Positions 1-12,777 of a stretch of 64,000 bases of DNA are shown here, piece by piece. A program made the position numbers and the translations under genes. Within the stretch, counting starts at the first letter, position 1. The number at the start of each line of letters is the position of its first letter. The stretch comes from Glycine soja (Eukaryota > Streptophyta > Magnoliopsida > Fabales > Fabaceae), in assembly GCF_004193775.1 (NCBI RefSeq), contig NC_041019.1, positions 50,381,928 to 50,445,927 of the forward strand. Reading direction: 5' to 3'. Below the pieces are notes generated by a model, which was not told where the DNA came from, did no database searches, and saw only the letters and a program-made list of their open reading frames with translations.

Positions 1-3000
1 TAATATAAATATTCGTTTCTATAATATTATAAACAAATAAACTCATGTATCATTTAATATAAGAAATAAAATTGATATTAAATTCAGAAAATCTAAATAT
101 AATTATTACACATCAATAGTCATATAAGTTTCTAGGAAAACATAAAATAAAAAAGAAAATAAAATAGCCTAAAAAGAAGAAGGAAATAAAAAATGAAAAA
201 TTAAAAGAAAAAACTGAAAAAGAAGAAAGAAAAAATCGAGTAAGATAAATAATAAAAGAAAATTTATTTATATTTTAAGAGGATAGATATACAGTAGAAA
301 TGAAAAATAAAAAACAAAGAAGAAGGAAACAAGAGGGAGCAATAGAGAGGGAAAAGGAAAAAAGAAAACAGAAGGGAGAAGGGAGGGGGGAAATGGGAAA
401 ATGGGAGACTGAGGGAGTGACACTGGATGTAAGGGTGTAATTTTCTCTAGGTAGATAGAGGACATACTTTATTAAAATAAATTATTTAATATTAAAGAAG
501 ATAGAGAACACAAAATTTTATTTAAGTATGGGATAGATGGATTTTGTGATCTAGTTGGTATTATTGTTAAAGCAGTGCACTGGATTTTCTTGTTATTTAT
601 TACTGGTATTGTTGTTTTCAGAGATGGGATGGATTCATTATATGTAGACTGCAACTTTTTAAGTGGATGGGCATTTTCTTTGTGTAGACATTTAGATTTT
701 TTTTTTCTTTCTTGCATTTATTTATTCCTTGAAATTCTAAATCTCTGCACATCTCTCTAAAAAAAATCTCTGCACATCTTGTGTTCTGGTCTCATTTTAA
801 TAAAATATTTTGTTCATAAAAAATACTAAATAAAAAAAATAAGCTGTGAGTTCAAATGTACTTCAACCAACATTTATAAAATGGTTATAAATTTTATTTT
901 TCTCAATATCTCTATATTTTTCAAACAAACTTATAAGTTGGTCATATAAAAAAAAGTTAACTAAAATTATATGCTAAAATATTTTTCAAATAAACTAAAA
1001 TAAATCATATTAAAATAGATAAAATTATAAACATGATTCGCAGGTACAATGCCTGACCCCACCCTCCCACCCTCAAGAGTCAAGAATTCACAAGGCAAAG
1101 AGCAAGAATTTTCATTGAATCATTTAGGATATGTTTGGTTTTTATTTCTATTTTTTGTTTTTATTTTCTGAAAATTATTTTTATTTTTAAAATATTAGAA
1201 TTATAAAAATATGTTTCGTTTAATTTATTATTTTCTGCTTTCAAGAAATAAAAATATTGAAAATACATTTTCAAAAAGAAATGTATTTTTAGATTTGTTT
1301 AAAATTACATTTTTTTCACCATGTTTTCATTTTATCCAAAATGAGGTTCTTAGTTTCAAACAAGATTTTGTTGTTTCTAATTTTTGGTTCGTTTAAGGGA
1401 AAATATTTCCATTGATTCAAAAATCCAACCAAACGCATTTTCATCATATTTTTTATGTCTAATAAAAATGAAAACAAAAAATAATCGAATCAAACACCCC
1501 CTCATGATTTCATATTTAGTTTTTAGTCTTGATAACAAGTCATGCTAAAAACAAAATCAGTAGAATAACTCCATGTAATTCCCCGACAACAAATCCTAAC
1601 TTTGACCATGCTCCCATCTCCAAACCCATCAAATAATAATATAAACTTTAATATACTTTTATCAAGCAATGAAATTTGATTTTAGTCCTCAAACTTTAAG
1701 TTAATCAATTTAATTCTTAATTATGTTTAAAAATTATAATTTTTGTCTCTTCCCACGATGAAAATAATCTGTGACGAAAGACATAAATTTTTTTTATAAT
1801 ATTTAGAGACTAAATTAATCAAAATTAAAATACAGAACTAATGTCAGTTATTACAAAAATTACAAAGAGTAAAAATATATGCTATTCATATATTAGTATA
1901 ACATTTCTAGCCTAGAAAAAGAATTTGTAGGTTTGACCAATTCCATGTGATATATATGAGTTTTATATAAATTCACCATCTTCCATTTCCTATATATCCC
2001 GTTAATTGAAAGCATTTCAAAGCATCGGAGAAAGAACAACTGGTATCTTATCCAACTCAGTTTTTGAATCATAAACAATTTCTGGACCTCACTCTCATAA
2101 ACTGCAACTCAGTTTTTGAATCATGAACATTTATGTCAAGCTTTGTGACAACAACTCCTATGTACTCAAGTGCAACTAGCTTGCTAGTATTGAAATCTAG
2201 AATCCACATACAAACTATCATAAATAGTATTGAGTAGAGTCGATAGAGTCAACCTGACTCAATGCATCGACTTCACCCATTCATATCTAGAATCATGTTA
2301 GATTTCAAAAATATAAATTATATAAAAATAAGTCTTTTTGACCTGGTCCATATAATTTAACTAGTTAAATAGACAAACTTTCTATCAATTTGAAAGTTAT
2401 TTTCTTTAATTTTTTTAATATTTTTCTTACATAATTAATTTTTAAAATTATTTTTGTATTAATCTGAATAGGCTCAATAACGTTGAGTTTGACATAAAAA
2501 TGATCTTAACTGAACCTAAAAAATTTCAATCCACGATAATATGAATCAACCATGTTGTCAAACCTACTATTGAGTAGCATCATTTCTTTCAAAGAAAGCT
2601 TTTGTTTTATTTAAATAATTGTAAAAGAAGAAGAAAATTTAGCTCCCTCTTTCCAAAGATTTTTAGATCCTTCCCTGATGATTGGTACATATATTAATAT
2701 TAAAAGCTTCACAAACCAAAATTAAAGTAAATTGTGAATATATAAAATAAATATTAAGTAAAATTGACATTGATTAACTAATATATATGTGAAAGGCTCC
2801 TGAATTACAATATTTTATATTATAAATGTTGGAAAGAAAAATGGTATTTCTCAACCTTTAAAAGGATAACGATGTAAAATAATAATAATAATCCCAATCC
2901 CATCGTCATCATCTGTTATCTCTCCCACTGTGGCACTGTCCTTCTGCGGTTGCATTATTGCATATGAAACTGTCATTTAATAACTGCATCATGCATGCAG

Positions 3001-4736
3001 TATTGTAAGCCAGGTTGAGAGTATTTTTCAAAAGTTATTATTTATTTTTATTATTTTTCTAAAATTGTTAGAATTTATCATCTCATTTTTCTAATTTAAT
3101 TAATTAAAGTTTCTGCTTTCCTAGACAAAGAAAGAATTTTATCTTTCTAAAATTATTGCAACTTTAACTAGTTATCTTTTCCAATATAAGCGAGATTTAT
3201 TTTTTTTTATTAATTTATCACATTTATTATTTATTGACTATAAGATATTGTGAACTAATCAAAAGTATTTTAATAAAAAAATGTAACAGACAATTTAGAG
3301 ATCTTATAAAAAATCAATTTTTTTAAAGAAAAGTTTATATATAAAATATGGAGGTAGTATAACAAAATGTAAATAAATTATCATTACTATTGATAGTGTT
3401 TATTAATTAAATTTGATATTTTATATTAATAATTGCTATTTTTATTTTAATAGTTAAATTTACGGGTAGGTACTGAAATAAAACATCAATTCAGTTAAAG
3501 ACATTACAGAGTAATGTCAAGGATTAAAATTAATTTCATGAATATACTTTTTTATAATCATTAATATACTTTTTTATCTAATGTAAGTTAGGATATGAAA
3601 TATAAATATTATGAATTTATACATTAAACAAATATTTTACAGTATTAGTACGCAACTTTTTTTTTCTCGTACGAGTAGTAACTTGAATATAAAATGTAGT
3701 ACAACATTCCATATTTGAGATGGCAAGCACCTATTCCTATTTGTCACTTTCAAATGATTGCTACTTAATTGTTTTACTATGTAGTGTGTTTGGATATTAA
3801 TGAATACCATCTAAACCCTGTTTGGATACTAATGATCAATGAATACAGATGAATACCATTAAACCCTATACCTTACCGTTGTGTTTGGATATTAATGGAT
3901 GCCATTAAATCCTCACTTATTTGCATAACTTTTCATGTTTTTAAAAGTTAAATTTTCAAGGAAATTAGAAGAAAAACAATGATTTTATTATTAACTAGAA
4001 GGTCTCAATACCACCGAATTCACGATGATATTCATCGTTTGACGATTTTTTTAAGTTGAATTCAACCATGCGAATGCACTTTGGTCTTTAACCAAAAAAC
4101 CAGGTTTCCTCTCTCTCTGTTTTCTTCATCGTTAGGTACATATTCTTTGCTGTGCTGAAAAATTGCTCATAGGAATTATCTCCGACAAACTTTAATAATA
4201 TCTTAGTTACAGGTTACAGTAACAATTACCATGATAATAGAACAATAAAAAGTTGACAAATTCCCAATTTCTAGCTAGTCTGGGGTATTCATATATTACA
4301 TGCTGTATGCATCATTAAGATAATGTCTTAATTTGATGATTAAATTAGTTAAGCATATGTTGTTAAAAAAGTTATTCATCAGTCTTAAGATTACAATATT
4401 TATTCATTATACAATGAATGCTCAACAATGCTAAGTTCATGGTGAATAAATGTAAGGATTTAATTACAACACATTGATGGTGGAAAAATTATTTACATTA
4501 TCATTTAATCATAAATAAATTGGTATGTGTATGATAAGATTGTTAATATTATAATACTATTTTAAAATTATTTTTAAATTAATTAACATCATAAAAAAAT
4601 TTATATGACAATTAAACCTCGAGGGCATCATAACAAAGTTAGTAAATACTTTTTCACAGTATGTCATGGTGATTGGAAAAAAAAAAAAAAAAAACTCTTA
4701 CAATAATGCAGGAAAGAAACAAACAAGAGAGAGTAC
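1..4736. other. gene-poor AT-rich flank
   Basis: I found no convincing exon here on either strand. I specifically looked on the minus strand for the remaining SMO1 exons (histidine-box segments) and saw none. It holds a MITE-like block (1129-1500) and a decayed repeat with opposed ends reading 'tttagtcctcaaacttt' and 'agagactaaattaatc' (about 1677-1850). A 25-bp direct repeat occurs near 2053 and 2104. Three near-copies of TGTTTGGATATTAATG lie at about 3787, 3819 and 3882. An 18-base A run sits at about 4677-4694. Short open frames in this region are low-complexity and lack splice context. Confidence 0.6.
1129..1500. mobile_element. MITE-like element with imperfect terminal inverted repeats
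   Basis: The left end reads ATGTTTGGTTTTTATTTC. The right end, read on the other strand, begins GGTGTTTGATTCGATTAT, giving similar T-rich inverted ends about 370 bp apart. The interior is T/A-rich and non-coding. The 'tgtttggtt ... aaccaaac' style of ends is common in legume MITEs, but I could not define a target-site duplication, so the family is unassigned. Confidence 0.45.
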
Positions 4737-5066
4737 CTTGATGGTGGGATAAGAAATTATCTGTAGTGGGCTAACTGCAATGGCAAAGGTTACTATGACA
4801 TGTTTGTAGCACTTGAACATTTCCTTGAATGATCTCTTCACCGAGGGCTGAATTTTGTGTATGTTTAGTTTTTCATACCCACCAAGCTCCATTAATAAGA
4901 ATGGAATTGGGGCTATAGAGTAAAATAAGCACAAGAATAGAGTATTGTGGAAATGAAGAACAAAATCAGGTTTTTTGGCAGAGTATTTGAACCATAGTGT
5001 CTCAGCAAGGGTTAGTCCTCTGCCTAGGGCAACTTGTGCTTCTTCAAGGGTATGGTATGGGAGCAT
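4737..5066 (-). CDS. sterol C4-methyl oxidase (SMO1-type), first exon only; probable gene fragment
   Basis: This open exon encodes 110 residues starting MLPYHTLEEAQVALGR and containing LAETLWFKYSAKK. That is the conserved N-terminus of plant methylsterol monooxygenase 1, an ER di-iron enzyme of the fatty-acid-hydroxylase superfamily that removes C4 methyl groups in sterol synthesis. Two hydrophobic stretches (about residues 37-58 and 88-103) fit membrane segments. The exon ends in phase 0 after SYPTIK at a good donor (CAAG|GTACTC). The ATG is the first in frame after a CT-rich leader with a TATA box. The remaining roughly 190 residues, which carry the three His boxes, are not found in the 4.7 kb downstream. 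Either the next intron is unusually long and leaves the window, or this is a truncated duplicate. I favour the latter, without proof. Confidence 0.75.
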
Positions 5067-5114
5067 TTTGAGAGAGGAAAAAATTATGGAAGAGGGGAAG
5101 AAAGAGAAATAGGA

Positions 5115-5126
5115 TTTTATATAAAA
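5115..5126 (-). promoter_or_regulatory. TATA box of the SMO1-like exon
   Basis: A TTTTATATAAAA motif lies about 50 bp upstream of the SMO1-like ATG and is followed by a CT-rich leader, as in many plant core promoters. A CACGTG-type core (ACACGTGT) lies further upstream near 5206. The promoter architecture looks intact even though the downstream gene appears incomplete. Confidence 0.5.
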
Positions 5127-5129
5127 GAA

Positions 5130-6169
5130 AGAATGAAGGTATATTTGAACACTAGTTAGTGTGACCCTTAATTAATTGATAGTGTAAATAATTTGAACAC
5201 TCCTACCACACGTGTTTGTCCCCTGGCGCAAATGCAATGCACTTGTGGTTTGGTGTACCATTGCAGCGTTTTGTCAATTTGAAGTGTCGCTAGAATGGGA
5301 TGCTCCCAAAAAAATAATAGTGGTCATGCATTATATAAATTATTTTATATGGATTAAGAAAAAATTTATATATAATTAATCATACATTGTCACTAATTCA
5401 TTTTTAAATTTTATAATTTATCATTAATATCATAAAAAATATAAACGTGAAAATATAATTAATATTACCTTAAATTAAATTTATATTATTATTAATTTAT
5501 TTATAAATTTAATTTTTTTTACATAACAATTATAATATGGGACGAAAGAAATACCAGATTTCTTTATGTTAAAACTTAAAATGATATTTTTAAGTTTGAC
5601 CAAAAAAGTATTTGGATAAGAAAAGAAGCTTGGTCTATAGCAGTTAGCAGTTTTGGATGTAAATACCCAATTCGGTGTCTGATAAAAATATTTAATTCAA
5701 TTCAGTTTTTTCTTTAAAATATTGAATAGTCTCTCAAAATTTTAAATAAATATTCTAATCCTTTACCCATTTCGATTAGTATTTTTAAAGAGTAATTAAT
5801 TTGGGTCACTAATAATCTTCCAGGATAAAATCGATACACATTATTAAAGGAATTAATTATAATAAAATAAAAGTCAAAATTTGAAATTTTTAAAAAATTA
5901 AAATGAAATAAGCTAAATTGATTCGTTGAACTAAAATTCATCAAAATAGAAAAAAAAATAGAGATAAAGAGTGAAATTTAGCTTAACCAAAAAAAACTTT
6001 ATATGACAATTTAAATTATTTAATTGTAGATATAAAATATGATTTATATATTTATACATATTTATTTATTATAAATTTTAATTAAACATTTATCGTATGT
6101 ACATAGCCCAAAATTTAATTTAATATTTTGTGGCCAAAAAACATACTTTTGTTATTATTTAACTTATTA
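5130..6169. other. intergenic region between divergent SMO1-like exon and cornichon gene
   Basis: This is AT-rich sequence with long A/T runs and no supported exon. The part nearest 5130-5330 is less AT-biased and probably represents the SMO1-like upstream promoter region. The rest shows nothing recognisable. Confidence 0.5.
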
Positions 6170-6177
6170 TATAACTT

Positions 6178-6429
6178 GAGTGTTGCTAGGTGCACCTAGC
6201 ATTATTGCTGGTGTATCCAGCATTTTTTGAAAATGGCAAAATTACCCCTGTTAATTTCTCCTCTTACGTTTTAAGTGATCCGTAAAAGACTTATGAATAA
6301 GTTGATCCGTAAGTCTTAAAAATTAACTTACAGATCAACTTGATCCATATTAAAATTTACGGATTAACTTGATTTATAAGAGGTATTTCTGTCTTTTCGT
6401 GTTTAGGTTAGTTGCACCTAGTAGCCCTC
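6178..6429. mobile_element. MITE with 8-bp target-site duplication
   Basis: A 252-bp element is bounded by the 8-bp direct repeat TATAACTT (6170-6177 and 6430-6437). The left end GAGTGTTGCTAGGTGCAC pairs with the right end on the other strand, GAGGGCTACTAGGTGCAA, matching at 14 of 18 positions. The interior holds the palindrome CTAGGTGCACCTAG and inverted copies of a GATCCGTAA motif. There is no coding capacity. An 8-bp duplication fits hAT-type (or nearly MULE-type) MITEs. It lies about 230 bp upstream of the cornichon start codon, so it is inside the likely promoter. Confidence 0.75.
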
Positions 6430-6660
6430 TATAACTTTCGCCCGGCCCAAATTAATTAAGCAAAATGGACCAGGCAAAATACCTGGGCCCAGAAAAATCA
6501 AGCACCCTTTTTCCAAAAAAGAACATACTAAAGGGAAAATTCGAAAGAGTTGAGGTTGAGATTTGATTTCATTTCCCGAAAACAAGGAACTCCGTTTAAG
6601 GAAAGGAAAACAGCGTACGAGGAAGAGAGAGATAGAAAACGGCATGCAGTGGTGGGCTTC

Positions 6661-8878
6661 ATGGCGGAGGTGTTATATTGGATCTCAACGTTTGTTCTCA
6701 TTTTGACTCTTCTTTGTATTCTCGGTTACCAGGTATTATTACTACTATTAATTGGATTATATCATTGTTCTGTTGCTTTTTATTTTTTTAATCACTGTAA
6801 TTGTGTGCAGTAATAATAATTTAACCAGATTCAACAGTTTCATTTTGTGGGAGGGGGGATAATTTACTTTGAGCGTGCATGCAAGGGCATAAGTTTTCAA
6901 TTCTGATTGTAAAAATTGTTTGTTTTATTTTCATATTTATATATATTTTTTTTGTATATTGTGTGTATAGATTTTAGAACAATTTCTGGATGTAAGTCAT
7001 TTATTCGGAAAAATGATTAGATTTTAGAAATGATTGCTTATTTTTAAAATCTGTCTTATAAAAGTTTAATAAAGTGATAATTTTCTTAAGATGAACCAAA
7101 CACGCATTAAGGACTGCATTGGTGGGAATCTCACTATTTTCATGCTTCATTCCACTTTCTTTCTTTTTTTTTTAGGCTTTTACCTTGCCTTTCTGAAAGA
7201 AAATGGCCATCATTTAAAAAGCGTTTTTTTTTTTAAGTTTTTCTCTGTTAGGCTTTGTTCTTTTACCATTGCATTTGGCCATTCCTAATGGATAGGTGAA
7301 GCTCTGCTATGTCATCATTGTCATGTGTATTTATTTCCTACAATTTTCCTACTCCAGAAAGATAGTCTAGTGTACTAGTAGGAAAAAAAAAGTTTACCTA
7401 CAAAACTAATCCAGAAAGAAGAAGTTTTAAGTAAAATTGATGGTTACTATTTATGAAACAAATTTGACATCTTTTGAAATTTTTATTGCAGCTTATATTA
7501 TTGGTGGACCTGGAGTTTGATTATATCAACCCATATGATTCAACGTCTCAGATAAACCAGGTTGTCTTGCCAGAGTTTATCATCCATGGAATCTTCTGCT
7601 TCACCAATCTTATAGCCGGGCATTGGTTTATATTCTTGATATCTCTCCCTTTCCTGTATTACAATCTGCGATTGTAAGTTTTTTTTTTCCTTTCCTTCTC
7701 CAAAAGTTTGTGCTTTATTGATTCTGAAGTTGTTAGTTTTAAATTATTGAATGCTGTTTAAGTAGGCTTCTCAATCTTCTTAGGAGCATTTTTGCGTTGA
7801 TTTAGGGGTTGAAAATGTTGGTTACTTGAAGGAAAACTCAATAGAATGGAATGAATATGTTTCTTTCCTTTTTGGATGCAAAACATTGTTTTAAGGGTGA
7901 TTTGATGGTTTACAATAGCTAAAATATTAATGATTACAGGATTCGAATGGTATTTTAACTAAAGGGTTTTGTCTAGACTTTCATACTGCCACTTGCAAAT
8001 CGAAAGAAGAATGAACATCAAGTGGTTGTTCAAACAGTTTCCAATATTGTAATTTGAGGGATAACTTGAAAAGACACTTGTGACCCTGATCATAGTTATG
8101 ATGAAAACCCCCCAAATACTTCTGAGTTTTGACACACACACACACTCATAATGAATACAAGAAGACTGTCAACTCAGAAGTTAGAAGACTGAAGACATGA
8201 TTACAAACTTATTTAATCAAGGACTATGAAAATTTGAAGTGTGCAACTTTCATAGTTTTTCCTACTTGAAATTTCATTGTAGTTTTAGATTGTTATAGTC
8301 TGAAACTCTTTGGAGATGGAAATTTAACCCTTCTGCCATGAGATTCTGTTTCCTATCTGTATGAAGCTTAGGTTGCATCTACATACAATTAACTTCAAAT
8401 TACCTGGATAATTAGATTGCAAATTTGAATTCAAAATTTCAAACATCTTTAGCATTAAAATGGACATTTGCAGCATAATGTAATGCTGTATGAGATAATA
8501 AATGGAATCCTGAAAACATTGCATTTCAACAACTAATCTGTGTAATTATGTGCTGTTATTCCATATGCACATCATTTCCAGATATATTATATGCCTCATT
8601 AGTCATGACATGGAAGCTAATATGTCAGGTACATTAAAAGAGAGCACTTAGCAGATGTTACTGAAATCTACAATAAGCTAAATTGGGAGAAAAAGAAGCG
8701 GCTGTTCAAAGTTGCATATCTTGTTTTGGTATTTGCATTTTGTATAGTCAGGTATTACTATTAGAAGTGCATTCTTTTGTAAATTGTCCTGTACTATTTC
8801 AAAGGAAAAGTTGGTGACTGTTCTCTCATCTTAATGTGTTTCAGCTTGGTATGGACCCTTACCGAGGATGTGCATTAA
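6661..8878 (+). CDS. cornichon family protein (ER export cargo receptor)
   Basis: Four exons (6661-6732, 7492-7673, 8629-8751, 8845-8878) join in frame with GT-AG borders to give 136 residues, the usual cornichon length. The signature [13 protein letters not shown] opens just after the first membrane segment (about residues 6-27). It is followed by [10 protein letters not shown], a second hydrophobic segment ending GHWF...LPFLYYN, the motif [11 protein letters not shown], and a C-terminal membrane segment (about 112-131) ending LTEDVH. Cornichon proteins are small ER/COPII cargo receptors; in plants they help move membrane proteins out of the ER. A near-cognate TTG-led frame extends upstream but has no ATG, so 6661 (ATGGCG) is the start. 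A 3' UTR of about 400 bp probably follows. No lesion is seen, and the gene looks functional. Confidence 0.93.
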
Positions 8879-9506
8879 TTGATGGCTTGCCTTCCATGCC
8901 TGCCATATGTTTCGCTTACATTTTTGTTCGAGAATTGTGTTATTCTTTGTATAAATGTACCAGCTAATTAAATTCTTGGTAATATCAAAGAAGTTACAGG
9001 CTGATACATTCCCTACATTGAGGGCAAATCCATCTTATGAGCTGAATTCCATTGGCAAGAGCCATGGTGAGAGCAATCCGTGATGAGCCAAGCTCTTTGG
9101 AGGGACACGTGACAATCCATATTGGTGCTAAGGCTAGAAAGAGAGAGGCTTGAGAAGTTGTGATTCTTTAAGTTTTGTATTCCTTCTGCAAGGTTAGACT
9201 GCTTTAGGCATGAAAAAATTATTTGAGCTCTCAGTGGTTTAACCACAAACATAAAAGGCTTTTTTGCCTAATATGTATATTTTGATTTTGTCATATTTGC
9301 CTCCTCTGCATGTAACCCCAAGAGTAGCAGCAGCAACACCACCAAAGACCGATAATATTTTCTGTTGTTTTAAACCCTTTTATAGAGTTGCAAATTCTTT
9401 ATCCAAGGCATTAATACCTTGATAATTTGATAGTTATTGTTTTTAAATTTATAATATGTAACTAATAGTACATAATTGCTTGACAAACAATCAATTAGCT
9501 ATGCCT

Positions 9507-9621
9507 CCGAGATATAAGTTGAGTTGGATGGTTAAAGAATGGAAAAAAAGTTACAGGTTTGATTCCCTGTTAACAAAATTAACATTCTAATAATTGACAT
9601 TTATCGATAAATAAATAAAAA
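9507..9621 (+). mobile_element. tRNA-derived SINE
   Basis: The element has an A-box-like TTGAGTTGGATGGTTA followed about 30 bp later by a B-box-like GGTTTGATTCC (consensus GGTTCGANTCC), as in tRNA-derived plant SINEs. It ends in an AAATAAATAAAAA tail. Imperfect direct repeats flank it (aattagctatgcct at 9493-9506, ctaattatgcct at 9622-9633) and look like a target-site duplication. It is short (about 115 bp) and lies downstream of the cornichon 3' UTR. Confidence 0.6.
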
Positions 9622-9639
9622 CTAATTATGCCTGGTAAA

Positions 9640-12530
9640 AAAAGTATGCATATTGCCTAGGTTAGTAAGAGAATTACTTTGTAAACCTAATGTGCTTGAG
9701 TTACGTACCCAAGTTTTTATTTAAAGATTATTATGGGCTTGTTGAAGAAAATGAGAAAAAGTCAAATAAACTTCTCTATAGGCTAAAATTAACTTAAGTT
9801 TAAGATTGTTTCATTCTTTTAATTTTTTTTCCTCATAGGAAAGTTTATTTAAACAAGCCCTATAACTTGCATACCCAAGTTTCCATCGAGTTATAAGTCA
9901 CTAATTTACAGTGAAATGGTTACTTCTAAACTCAAATGAATCAATGGTTATTGTCAGTCACACGTATACGCACATTCTTTTTTGCTATATAAATAGCGCT
10001 GAATGCATGATAATTTCTTTGGCTTCGGATACACAACAAAATTAATGGCCACCGCAAAAAGAAAAGGAGAAAAGATCAATATACAGAAATATTAAGTTCA
10101 GAAATAATTACATTTTTGTGAAGTATCTACAGAAAAAAGTGTTTGTACAACCACTAAGAGTTATCGAACAATAGGTTATTTGTGTTCTTTTATCTTTAAT
10201 TATTACATTCGATTCCTTCTGCTATTAATTTATTATATAAAATTTTTTAATTCCTTTTTATTTAAATAATTAGCAGTTTATGATGGACTTAAGATGGAAA
10301 GATAAAAAAAAAAAGTTTGAGGTGAAGATTTTGAAGATGGAAATGAGGTTTTTAATTCAAGGTAAAATATAATATTTTGATCAGGAAATTTTGAACGAAA
10401 GATAATTTAAAATGATTTGATTAATTCAATTTATATAGACTTTTTGAAAAAAGAGAGTTAAAGAATTTTAGAAAAAAGAAAATTTATTGCAATTTTTATA
10501 GCAATAAAAATAGAAGATTTTAATTATTATAATAAAAAATTATCCGAGTAACCATATAGAAATAAAATTATACTGTACATGGGTTATAATTGAAAAGCAA
10601 AAGTGAAATTAAATCCAGACAATAATGCATTTTGCTCATTAATAAGGCACAGATTTCTTCATAGGGAGTATGTGACAATCAAAGTGTTTGACGTTTGTAA
10701 CATTTATTCTTGTGAAAGAGTGCACCTTACGCTTTCTTCTTTTCTTAAAAAGTTTACTTCAATAACTAGGTTAACTTCAAGGGGAGATAAAGCAACCTCT
10801 ATCCTATGCTATGCTATATTCCTATTATTACTGATATTTTAGAACAGAGAGGGTTTGGTAGCATGCTTCTTTCAAGACTAAGTATCAATTTTAACCCAAA
10901 TCATCTTTTCTTTAATGCTTTTAAGGCACGATGCAACATTTCTATTCAAATGTTAATGCTTTTATTTTTACTTTTTACATATTTTTTAAGTATTATGTAT
11001 CGAGATATGTAATAAAAAGACAAATATTCCTTTATTACCCTTTATTTATATAAAGGTGTTGCTGTCGACTTTAGTAATTCATGATTAATAATATCTATCC
11101 AAACGCTTATTTTATTAAAATATAAACACAAAAACACATGGTTTATATATTTCAAGTAATGAGGATTGAGATTTGAGGAGTACTAGCATGATACTTTCTA
11201 ACACTATCTTATTATTTGAAATTCATGTAAATTTCATTAATTTGAAAATGAAACCTATCAAATAAATAATGAGACCTACTTCGAAAAATTGAATAAAAAG
11301 CTTAGCAACTGGTTGGTTAAAAGATATCAATACTTTCACATGAAATTGAAAGAACTTCCACTAAAACATACTTATTTTAAAACATAATAATGGAAAGTGA
11401 CTACGTTGAGGATGATTTCGGATTAGGAATCTTTAATTTTTGTGGAATATTCCTTTATTTATTTTAAAAAAAATTCTTGAATTTTCTTACTAAAATTTTG
11501 ATCTATACTATTTTAAATATAAAAAAAATTGACTCAATCAAACACATAATTTGTTTTTAAATATAGTAGAGTCCCTCCACACTAGAGTTACAGGGCTTCT
11601 TCCAACCTACTTTTATATTGTATTTGGTTTAAGATGATAAAAGTAGAGAAGATAAAAATAAAAGAGAAAATTTTAAATTAAAATAGAGTATAATAATTAT
11701 AAAATTCATATAGAATCCACACAATTTTTTCTTTATTTCTCTCTCCTTTTTCTCAACCAAACTCACCCTTCAATACGAGATTTAAAATAAATCTTTTGAT
11801 CTTAACAGTGAATTTCAATTATAGTTTTTAATCTTTTAAATATGTATCCTTATATAAATAAAATATAAAGATCAATTATTAATGACACTAAGGTCTAAGG
11901 ACTAATATCTTACTGATGTAAAACAAAGTCAAAGACCAAATTTATAGAAGCACACCAAAGTCACAGACCAAAATAAATAGAGGGTTTTTTTTTTTTCAAA
12001 TGATAGTTGTAGAAGTTTGAGATTAAATTATGAACTCTATTAACATTAGGAACCGAAGTGCTTTACCAGTCATCATTTTCAAAAAGACCATTTTTTGGGT
12101 AATTTTAGGTACCAATTTAATAATTCATTCAAACGAGTCAAGTAGGAAAGATGGTAAAAGAGAGATTTGTTGAATCTTAGATTTTGCATTTTTCTTTTAT
12201 TACCTTTATTTCATATTAATTTCTTCCAAACAAGTTGTCCTATCATTAAAATTTTACTATCTAGATTCCTACATTCTTTCCAAATCAAAAAATTTCAAAT
12301 ATTTAAACATTATCAAGAAAGTTTAACTCAATTAATTAAGATACGTAGGTTATTATAAACCGACTGATATTGATACCCATTATAAAAAAATGCTAAAGTC
12401 ATTAAAGCAAGTTTAAGATGATATAGAGAAAATAACAAGTCTATACTCGTGACATAATAATAAATGGCTAGGTTGAGACAAAAGATCCAACAAATTCAGT
12501 TGTGATTACATCCAAATTAGCCTACTCATA
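9640..12530. other. intergenic region, no gene supported apart from a possible small ORF
   Basis: This is AT-rich sequence between the cornichon gene and the convergent AHL gene. Open frames at 10603-10842, 10806-11012 and 12167-12358 have no family resemblance, no splice context and ordinary AT-driven composition. A TATA box plus short ORF is listed separately. Near 11925-11985 a phrase of the type 'caaagtcaaagaccaaat' is repeated imperfectly. Confidence 0.5.
9986..10095 (+). promoter_or_regulatory. TATA box followed by a 16-codon ORF
   Basis: TATATAAATA at 9986-9995 is followed 50 bp later by an ATG in good context (TTAATGGCC, 10045). It opens a 16-codon frame, MATAKRKGEKINIQKY, ending at TAA 10093-10095. 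The spacing resembles a real core promoter and start. No intron donor or longer frame follows, so this may be a gene relic, a non-coding transcript start, or chance. Confidence 0.25.
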
Positions 12531-12777
12531 ATAACACTGCACATTGCAGCATCTACCTAATCAGCCGAGGAATCAGATGCTCTGGTAGGCAAAGAAAATT
12601 ATAGAAACCTAGCTGCAACTTACACCACTAGTCAGCTACTTCGCCCTACAGTCATAGGCAAAAAAAGATCATAATAGGTTTGAAAAAGAGTGGAAACTAC
12701 GCCATATAGAACAACACTGGAACCATTAAACAAAGAGTTCAATCATGAATGTTGACAGCGAGACTGCAGGTTGATCA

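Noticed and set aside
268..465. 65-residue Phe/Pro/Leu-rich minus-strand frame
   Set aside because: It is a product of purine-rich low-complexity DNA with no recognisable motif.
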